Origin: Streptomyces viridochromogenes
GTDB taxonomy: Bacteria; Actinomycetota; Actinomycetes; Streptomycetales; Streptomycetaceae
Reading direction: 5' to 3'
Assembly (NCBI RefSeq): GCF_001270495.1
Contig: NZ_LGUR01000265.1
Span: 108,140 to 172,139 of the forward strand
Length of the DNA: 64,000 nucleotides
The notes below the pieces were generated by a model. That model had not been told where the DNA came from, searched no databases, and saw only the letters and a list, made by a program, of their open reading frames with translations. The translations under genes were made by a program, and so were the position numbers. Positions 58,695 through 64,000 of this stretch are shown here, piece by piece. Position 1 is the first letter of the stretch; each line of letters begins with the position of its first letter.

Positions 58695-61238
58695 ATGGAC
58701 GAGCCCGTCATCACCGGCCGGACGACGACGCGGCCGCTCGACGACGTGGTCTGCGAGGCCCTCACGGCCCGCGTGACCGTCGATGAGCGCGGCAGGGTGA
58801 CCGGGTGGAACGCGGGGGCCGAGCGGCTGCTGGGGTACGCGGCCGAAGAGATCGTCGGGCGACCGGCGGGCGAGCTGCTGGCCGAGCCGGTTCCGGCCGA
58901 GGACCTGCCTCCCTTCGCGCAGCTGCCCAGATGGCACGGCAACCTCTCCGTCCGGCACCGCGACGGCCGACGGCTGGAGATCAAGGTCCTGGCGCACCAC
59001 AGGACACCCGAGAGGGAGAGGGCTGCGGCTCCCGGAGCGGATGTGGGCGGCGGTGTGCGCGCGGGTGCCGGTGCTGGTGCGGGCGAATGGCTGCTGGTCT
59101 CCGCCATGAGCGGGCAGCAGCCCGAGCCGCTCGACGACACCTTCGTGACCTGGAGCTTCGCCCAGTCCCCATGCTGCGCGCTGGCGCTGTACGACACCCG
59201 GCTCCGGCTGCGCCGCGCCAACGCGGACATGGAACGTTCGGTCGCCCTCACCGAGCAGGACATGCTCGGACTGCGCGTCAACGAGATCGTGGACGGCCCC
59301 GCCGGCGACCGGGCCGAACAGAGCATGGCGCGGGTGCTGGAGACTGGCGAGCCGCAGTACAACGAGAACTTCCTGCGCACCGCCGGTGAGACACGCGAGC
59401 ACGCCTGGTCGGTCTTCATGTCGACGCTGCGCGACGCGACGGGCGAGGTGCGGGGCGTCTGCCTCACCGCGCACGACACGACCGAGCAGTACTGGGCCCG
59501 CAAGCGGCTCCAGCTGATCGCGGAGGCCGGCCGGCGCATCGGCACCACCCTCGATGTGATGCGTACGGCGCAGGAGCTGGCGGACGTGACGGTCCCGGAA
59601 CTCGCCGACTTCGTCAGCGTCGACCTGCTGACCTCCCTGGACGACCTGCACGAGCCGCTCCCGCAAGCCGGCACCCTGGCGGGCCCGCTCGTGCTGCGCC
59701 GGGCCGCCCACCAGTCCGTGACCCCGGGCCTGCCGGAGGCGGTCGTGGCCCTGGGCGAGGCGGACGAGTACCCGGAGGGCTCCGCGCCGGTCGAGACGCT
59801 CCGCTCGGGACGGGCCGCGGTGTACGAGATGACGCACCCCGCGATCACCGCGCTGGTCGCCCGCGACCCGGCCCGGGCCTCCCGGGCCCGTGAGTTCGGC
59901 ATGCACTCGGTGATGGTGGTTCCGCTGTCGGCCCGCGGCACCACCCTGGGCGTCGCGATCCTCGTCCGCCACCGCCGGGCCAAGCTCTTCCAGCAGGACG
60001 ACGTGGTGCTGGCCGAGGAACTGGCGGCAAGGGCGGCCGTCTGCATCGACAACGCCCGCCGCTACACCCGGGAACGCGGCACGGCGGTGATGCTCCAGCG
60101 CAGCCTGCTGCCGCAGCGGCTCCCCGAGCAGGCGGCGGTGGAGGTCGCCTCCCGCTATCTCCCGGCGGGCGTGCACGCCGGGGTCGGCGGCGACTGGTTC
60201 GACGTCATCCCCTTGTCCGGGGCGCGGGTGGCGCTCGTCGTCGGCGACATCGTCGGCCACGGCATCCACGCCTCCGCGACCATGGGCCGCCTGCGCACCG
60301 CCGTACGCACCCTCGCCGACATCGACCTGCCCCCGGACGAGCTGCTCACCCACCTCGACGACCTCGTGGCCCGTCTGTCGACCGAGCGGGAGGACGACCG
60401 GACGCCCGCCGACCGTGCCCCCGAGACCCGCGCCGGGGGTGAGGTCGGCGCGACCTGCCTGTACGCCGTGTACGACCCGATCACCCAGCGCTGCTGCCTG
60501 GCCCGGGCGGGGCATCCGCTCCCGGCCGTGGTGAGCCCCGACGGCGTCGCCGACCTCGTCGACATCCCGGCGAGCCCTCCGCTGGGCCTGGGCGGCCTGC
60601 CCTTCGAGTCGGCCGAGATCGACCTGCCGGAGGGCAGCCTGCTCGCCCTCTACACCAACGGCCTGCTCGAGTCCCCGGACCGCGACATCGACGACGGCAT
60701 CCGCCGCCTGCGCCATCTGCTCACCGGCCCGGAGCCGACCCTGGACGCGCTGTGCGACAGGATCCTCACCGATCTGTTGCCACCCCGCCCGTCCGACGAC
60801 GTCGCCCTGCTCATGGCCCGTACCCGGGCACTCGACGCGAGCCAGGTCGCCACCTGGGGCGTTCCGTCAGATCCCTCCGCCGTCGCCCAGACCCGCAAGG
60901 ACGCGCTGGCCCAGCTGGAGGCGTGGGGCCTGGAGGACGCCGCCTTCGTCACCGAACTGGTCGTCAGCGAACTTGTCACCAACGCCATCCGGCACGCGGA
61001 ACCCCCGATCCAGCTGCGCCTCATCCATCTCACCCACGACGACTCGCTCATCTGCGAGGTCTCCGACGGCGGCAACACCGCCCCGCACCTCCGCCGCGCC
61101 CGCAGCTACGACGAGGGCGGCCGCGGCCTCCTCCTGGTCGCTCAGCTGACGCAGCGCTGGGGCACCCGCCAGAGCGCCAAGGGAAAGACCATCTGGGCGG
61201 AACAACACCTGGAACCGGCGCCGCCGGACGTTTTCTGA
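58695..61238 (+). CDS. PAS-GAF-SpoIIE phosphatase with C-terminal HATPase
   Basis: 847 residues. PAS domain 1 (about 15-120: RVTGWNAGAERLLGYAAEEIVGRPAGELL), PAS domain 2 (about 150-265: LRRANADMERSVALTEQDMLGLRVNEIV), a GAF domain (about 275-455), a PP2C/SpoIIE domain (about 475-680) starting AVEVASRYLPAGVHAGVGGDWFDVIPL with metal-binding Asp and VVGDIVGHGIHAS, and an RsbW-like HATPase_c (about 715-845: ELVVSELVTNAIRHAEP). Such proteins dephosphorylate anti-anti-sigma factors in response to signals. The fused kinase-like domain may rephosphorylate. No sigma partner is adjacent. Confidence 0.92.
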   Translation: MDEPVITGRTTTRPLDDVVCEALTARVTVDERGRVTGWNAGAERLLGYAAEEIVGRPAGELLAEPVPAEDLPPFAQLPRWHGNLSVRHRDGRRLEIKVLAHHRTPERERAAAPGADVGGGVRAGAGAGAGEWLLVSAMSGQQPEPLDDTFVTWSFAQSPCCALALYDTRLRLRRANADMERSVALTEQDMLGLRVNEIVDGPAGDRAEQSMARVLETGEPQYNENFLRTAGETREHAWSVFMSTLRDATGEVRGVCLTAHDTTEQYWARKRLQLIAEAGRRIGTTLDVMRTAQELADVTVPELADFVSVDLLTSLDDLHEPLPQAGTLAGPLVLRRAAHQSVTPGLPEAVVALGEADEYPEGSAPVETLRSGRAAVYEMTHPAITALVARDPARASRAREFGMHSVMVVPLSARGTTLGVAILVRHRRAKLFQQDDVVLAEELAARAAVCIDNARRYTRERGTAVMLQRSLLPQRLPEQAAVEVASRYLPAGVHAGVGGDWFDVIPLSGARVALVVGDIVGHGIHASATMGRLRTAVRTLADIDLPPDELLTHLDDLVARLSTEREDDRTPADRAPETRAGGEVGATCLYAVYDPITQRCCLARAGHPLPAVVSPDGVADLVDIPASPPLGLGGLPFESAEIDLPEGSLLALYTNGLLESPDRDIDDGIRRLRHLLTGPEPTLDALCDRILTDLLPPRPSDDVALLMARTRALDASQVATWGVPSDPSAVAQTRKDALAQLEAWGLEDAAFVTELVVSELVTNAIRHAEPPIQLRLIHLTHDDSLICEVSDGGNTAPHLRRARSYDEGGRGLLLVAQLTQRWGTRQSAKGKTIWAEQHLEPAPPDVF

Positions 61239-61298
61239 CGAGCGTTTCACCCGGCGCTGCAACAGCCGGAGTGTGGCCCGCCCCCGTCCCGGCTCCCG

Positions 61299-61490
61299 CT
61301 AGGCAGCCTTGCGCCGGGCAGCACGCGTGCGCGTGGCGGGCTGCTGCTCCTGCACGTCCTCGAACTGGAGGATCTCGTCCTCCTCCCCGAAGTCCGGGGC
61401 CTGGAAGGGATCGGTTGTCGGAGTCGGCGATGCGACGGTGGAACGGCGGGGTTGCCCTTCCGGAGCGGAGAACAGCGACGTCGGTTCGAT
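61299..61490 (-). CDS. Small acidic protein without canonical start codon
   Basis: The minus-strand frame from 61556 down to 61299 reads TKGRHLIEPTSLFSAPEGQPRRS and DPFQAPDFGEEDEILQFEDVQEQQPATRTRAARRKAA, with very strong G/C third-position bias, so it looks coding. Yet between the in-frame TAG at 61557-61559 and EPTSLF there is no ATG, GTG or TTG. ATC at 61488-61490, 10 bases after GAAAGG, may be a near-cognate start or a mutated ATG. The start given assumes ATC. Function unknown. Confidence 0.5.
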   Translation of the reverse strand: MEPTSLFSAPEGQPRRSTVASPTPTTDPFQAPDFGEEDEILQFEDVQEQQPATRTRAARRKAA

Positions 61491-61556
61491 GAGGTGTCTG
61501 CCTTTCGTTACAGGTCCCTGCTGGGGCCTGGTGTGCCGTGACCGGGCACTGCGGTT

Positions 61557-61778
61557 CTAGAGCTTGGTCATCTTGGCGTAGGGGCTCAGGATCCGCATCT
61601 GCGCGGAGCCGAAGTCCACGAGCGCCGCGATTCCGGTTTCGATGCCGACCACCCGGCCGAGGCCGTACACATCGTGGGTGACCTGGTCGCCCACCGCGAA
61701 GTGCTTGGGAGCAGGTGCGACCGGCGCCTTGAAGGGGCTGGTGGGCAGATGACGCTTCGGTACAGCAGGCTTTGTCAT
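61557..61778 (-). CDS. CarD/Tudor-like small protein, copy 1
   Basis: 73 residues: a basic-Pro start MTKPAVPKRHLPTSPFKAP and a single SH3/Tudor-like domain FAVGDQVTHDVYGLGRVVGIETGIAALVDFGSAQMRILSPYAKMTKL, comparable with the RNA-polymerase-binding part of CarD or the UvrD C-terminal Tudor domain. The next copy (61848) differs at only about five residues. Binding to RNA polymerase is possible, inferred from the fold alone. GGGGA lies just upstream of the ATG. Confidence 0.75.
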   Translation of the reverse strand: MTKPAVPKRHLPTSPFKAPVAPAPKHFAVGDQVTHDVYGLGRVVGIETGIAALVDFGSAQMRILSPYAKMTKL

Positions 61779-61847
61779 TGTCCCCAGTATGCGCCTTGGT
61801 ACGTCCCGTTCGAGGCGGAAGGCGTCGGTCGTCGGAGGGGTCTGGTC

Positions 61848-62069
61848 CTAGAGCTTGGTCATCTTGGCGTAGGGGCTCAGGATCCGCATCTGCGCGGAGC
61901 CGAAGTCCACGAGCGCCGCGATTCCGGCTTCGATGCCGACCACCCGGCCGAGGCCGTACACGTCATGGGTGACCTGGTCGCCCATGGCGAAGTGCTTGGG
62001 AGCCGGTGGGACCGGGGCCTTGAAGGGGCTGGTGGGTAGATGACGCTTCGGTGCCGCAGGCTTTGTCAT
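61848..62069 (-). CDS. CarD/Tudor-like small protein, copy 2
   Basis: 73 residues, nearly identical to the preceding gene (Ala/Val, Pro/Ala, Met/Val, Ala/Thr changes). The two copies are in tandem with a 291-bp period, and the similarity covers the coding region and about 20 bases of flank on each side. This is a recent duplication. The RBS is weak (TGAGCC before ATG). Confidence 0.75.
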   Translation of the reverse strand: MTKPAAPKRHLPTSPFKAPVPPAPKHFAMGDQVTHDVYGLGRVVGIEAGIAALVDFGSAQMRILSPYAKMTKL

Positions 62070-62163
62070 GGCTCAGTATGAACCCATGGGCGCCCCGCTC
62101 GCTGTGGCCGTCGGCACAGATCAGTAACGGACGACCGCGTCGGGCCGGGACGGACGAACGCCA

Positions 62164-62195
62164 GAGGGCCGGACCGCTTGCGCGATCCGGCCCTC
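62164..62195 (-). terminator. Terminator of tRNA-Ser(GGA)
   Basis: GAGGGCCGGAC and (A)TCCGGCCCTC form a 10-bp stem with a short CG-rich loop, 8 bases behind the tRNA 3' end on the minus strand. Confidence 0.8.
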
Positions 62196-62203
62196 TGAGC
62201 TGG

Positions 62204-62288
62204 CGGAGGATACGAGATTCGAACTCGTGAGGGGTTGCCCCCAACACGCTTTCCAAGCGTGCGCCCTAGGCCTCTAGGCGAATCCTCC
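62204..62288 (-). tRNA. tRNA-Ser (anticodon GGA)
   Basis: An 85-nt class II tRNA: acceptor GGAGGAT/ATCCTCC, anticodon stem CACGC/GCGTG with loop TTGGAAA (anticodon GGA, reads UCC/UCU), long variable arm GGGGGCAACCCC, T-loop TTCGAAT, discriminator G. CCA is not encoded. No insertion is seen at this tRNA. Confidence 0.96.
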
Positions 62289-62360
62289 GCCGCAAACAAT
62301 ACAAGACGTTGAGGAGTGCTCGCGAACTCGTTCCCGCCCCCTGCCATCGGGTACTGTTTG

Positions 62361-62452
62361 GGCAGCCCCTCACGCGGCGCTATCTGACTGAACTCCCCCA
62401 GGGCCGGAAGGCAGCAAGGGTAGGTCGGCTCTGGCGGGTGCGTGGGGGGCGC
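62361..62452 (+). ncRNA. ffs: Signal recognition particle 4.5S-type RNA
   Basis: The conserved core GGCCGGAAGGCAGCAAGGGTA, with its GGAA tetraloop and asymmetric loop for Ffh binding, is flanked by complementary arms (GCCCCTCACGCGG... and ...GGTGCGTGGGGGGC). Its place directly upstream of dnaX is the usual one in Streptomyces. Ends are approximate. Confidence 0.9.
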
Positions 62453-62490
62453 TTGCGTTCCCGCTGCGGGGTGGGTTGTCAGTGGGCGCC

Positions 62491-62496
62491 TATAAC
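62491..62496 (+). promoter_or_regulatory. -10 element of dnaX, suggesting leaderless mRNA
   Basis: TATAAC ends 9 bases before the GTG start of dnaX, so transcription would begin at or very near the start codon. No AGGAG-type RBS is visible. The -35 region is unclear. Confidence 0.55.
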
Positions 62497-62505
62497 CTCG
62501 TATGC

Positions 62506-64000
62506 GTGTCGTCTCTCGCGCTGTACCGCCGCTATCGCCCGGAGTCGTTCGCCGAGGTCATCGGGCAGGAGCATGTCACTGACCCGCTGCAGCAGGCGCT
62601 GCGGAACAACCGGGTCAATCACGCGTACCTGTTCAGCGGTCCGCGCGGCTGCGGCAAGACGACCAGTGCGCGGATCCTCGCGCGGTGCCTGAACTGCGAG
62701 CAGGGCCCTACGCCGACCCCGTGCGGGCAGTGCCAGTCGTGTCAGGACCTCGCCCGTAACGGCCCCGGGTCCATCGACGTCATCGAGATCGACGCCGCGT
62801 CGCACGGTGGTGTGGACGACGCGCGTGAGCTGCGGGAGAAGGCATTCTTCGGGCCCGCCTCCAGCCGCTACAAGATCTACATCATCGACGAGGCCCACAT
62901 GGTCACGTCGGCCGGCTTCAACGCGCTCCTGAAGGTCGTGGAGGAGCCGCCGGAGCACCTCAAGTTCATCTTCGCCACCACCGAGCCCGAGAAGGTCATC
63001 GGCACCATCCGGTCACGGACGCATCACTATCCCTTCCGGCTCGTGCCGCCCGGCACCCTGCGGGACTACCTCGGCGAGGTGTGCGGCAAGGAGGACATCC
63101 CCGTCGAGGACGGCGTCCTGCCCCTCGTCGTGCGGGCGGGCCAGGGCTCCGTGCGTGACTCCATGTCCGTCATGGACCAGCTGCTCGCCGGAGCGAAGGA
63201 GGAGGGTGTGACGTATGCCATGGCCACCTCTCTGCTCGGGTACACCGACGGCTCGCTTCTCGACTCCGTGGTGGAGGCCTTCGCGACCGGTGACGGGGCC
63301 GCCGCCTTCGAGGTCGTGGACCGTGTCATCGAGGGGGGCAACGACCCCCGGCGCTTCGTCGCCGACCTGCTGGAGCGGCTGCGTGACCTCGTCATCCTCG
63401 CCGCCGTGCCGGACGCCGCCGAGAAGGGGCTCATCGACGCTCCGGCCGACGTCCTGGAGCGCATGCAGGCCCAGGCCGGCACCTTCGGCGCCGCCGAACT
63501 GAGCCGTGCCGCCGACCTGGTCAACCAGGGGCTGACCGAGATGCGGGGGGCCAACTCGCCCCGGTTGCAGCTGGAGCTGATCTGCGCGCGCGCGATGCTG
63601 CCCGCGGCCTACGGGGACGAGCGCTCCGTGATGGCCCGGCTCGATCGCCTGGAGCGGGGCGTCAACTACTCCGCGGCCGCCGCGAGCGGCGGCATGCCCG
63701 CGATGGGGTACGTGCCCGGCCCTGACGCCCATGCCGGAGCGGCCGCCGCGCCGGTTCCGCCGGGCAGCGGACCCGCCGCGGCCCGGGCCGCCGTACGGGC
63801 TTCGGGGAGCCCGGGACAGGCGCCCTCGGCCGGACCGGCCGGCCCGGCTCCGGCGGGTGAGAGTGCGCCTGCGGGTCACACCACGTCCGCGCCCGCGGCG
63901 CCCGCCGAGCCGGCCCAGCCCCAGCCCTCGGCACCTCAGGCACCACTCACCCCTGCACCCACCCCTGCACCCACCCCTGCGCCCGCCCCTGCGCCCACAC
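62506..64000 (+). CDS. dnaX: DNA polymerase III subunits gamma/tau (partial)
   Basis: The clamp-loader ATPase, truncated by the right edge after 498 codons. The AAA+ domain has YRRYRPESFAEVIGQEHV, Walker A FSGPRGCGKTTSARIL (about 43-54), the four-Cys zinc module CLNCEQGPTPTPCGQCQSC, Walker B IYIIDEAHMVT and sensor FATTEPEKVIGTIRSR. Domain III follows to about residue 370, then a Pro/Ala-rich linker with APTPAPTP repeats at the edge. The start is GTG 62506; the nearby ATG at 62502 is out of frame. Confidence 0.95.
   Translation, partial: MSSLALYRRYRPESFAEVIGQEHVTDPLQQALRNNRVNHAYLFSGPRGCGKTTSARILARCLNCEQGPTPTPCGQCQSCQDLARNGPGSIDVIEIDAASHGGVDDARELREKAFFGPASSRYKIYIIDEAHMVTSAGFNALLKVVEEPPEHLKFIFATTEPEKVIGTIRSRTHHYPFRLVPPGTLRDYLGEVCGKEDIPVEDGVLPLVVRAGQGSVRDSMSVMDQLLAGAKEEGVTYAMATSLLGYTDGSLLDSVVEAFATGDGAAAFEVVDRVIEGGNDPRRFVADLLERLRDLVILAAVPDAAEKGLIDAPADVLERMQAQAGTFGAAELSRAADLVNQGLTEMRGANSPRLQLELICARAMLPAAYGDERSVMARLDRLERGVNYSAAAASGGMPAMGYVPGPDAHAGAAAAPVPPGSGPAAARAAVRASGSPGQAPSAGPAGPAPAGESAPAGHTTSAPAAPAEPAQPQPSAPQAPLTPAPTPAPTPAPAPAPT

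Noticed and set aside
57279..60716. A very long minus-strand open frame of over 1100 codons
   Set aside because: It is the antisense of the TerD, Fpg/Nei and SpoIIE genes; the composition (His/Arg/Val-rich) has no domain, and the plus-strand genes are unmistakable.

Overview
The window is Streptomyces chromosome: very high G+C with strong third-position G/C bias, GTG starts, AGGAG-type ribosome binding sites, and a gene order typical of the Streptomyces core (SigF-type sigma factor, Dabb protein, tRNA-Ser, tadA and its partner, upp, LytR C-terminal protein, HerA-like ATPase, later tRNA-Ser, SRP RNA and dnaX). All functions come from reading the sequence; no database search was possible.

Layout. 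(1) 1-1130 is core chromosome: the 5' part of a sigma factor, a Dabb protein and a small membrane protein. (2) 1133-27558 is a tandem array of integrated DNA in the 3' half of a tRNA-Ser(CGA) gene. Three copies of the tRNA 3' end are present: a 24-nt stub at 1133, a 55-nt copy at 14584, and the intact gene at 27474-27558. Element 1 (1133-14583) is a composite island: an AAC(3)-type acetyltransferase, a truncated antiporter, a small secreted protein, a lower-G+C eight-gene operon (5104-12438), a dead IS701-like transposase and an orphan antitoxin. Element 2 (14584-27473) is a complete pSAM2-like integrative conjugative element (AICE): GntR regulator, Spd-like spread genes, FtsK-type Tra, prim-pol, DUF3631 ATPase, excisionase and tyrosine integrase, plus cargo. 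Each element has its own pair of short repeats just inside its ends, probably integrase arm sites.

The most interesting system is the operon at 5104-12438. It encodes a BacA-like prephenate decarboxylase, a 6PGDH/HIBADH-family dehydrogenase, a nucleotidyltransferase, a BacG-like SDR lacking the catalytic Tyr/Lys, a single-domain BacB-like cupin with the unusual Gln metal ligand, an MFS exporter and two GT2 glycosyltransferases. This looks like the early bacilysin/anticapsin route, but with no aminotransferase or amino-acid ligase. I infer that it makes a glycosylated, prephenate-derived tetrahydro-hydroxyphenyl acid.

(3) 27559-34316 is core chromosome: tadA, its associated protein, upp, a LytR C-terminal protein, a HerA-like ATPase and an HdeD-like protein. 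(4) 34541-40052 holds an HhH-GPD repair protein, then an iron-box-controlled divergent pair: a siderophore-interacting reductase, and an operon of cytoplasmic penicillin-acylase-like hydrolase, AlcB-like acyltransferase, cupin and SDR. (5) 40426-46991 is a catabolic-looking module flanked by two paralogous TetR regulators that share an operator-like sequence. (6) 47429-56249 holds a CopC/CopD protein and a sugar-uptake operon (binding protein, two permeases, alpha-galactosidase, GH42 beta-galactosidase). (7) 56349-64000 holds a TerD protein, an Fpg/Nei glycosylase, a PAS-GAF-SpoIIE-HATPase phosphatase, a tandem duplication of a CarD-like small protein, tRNA-Ser(GGA), SRP RNA and the start of dnaX.
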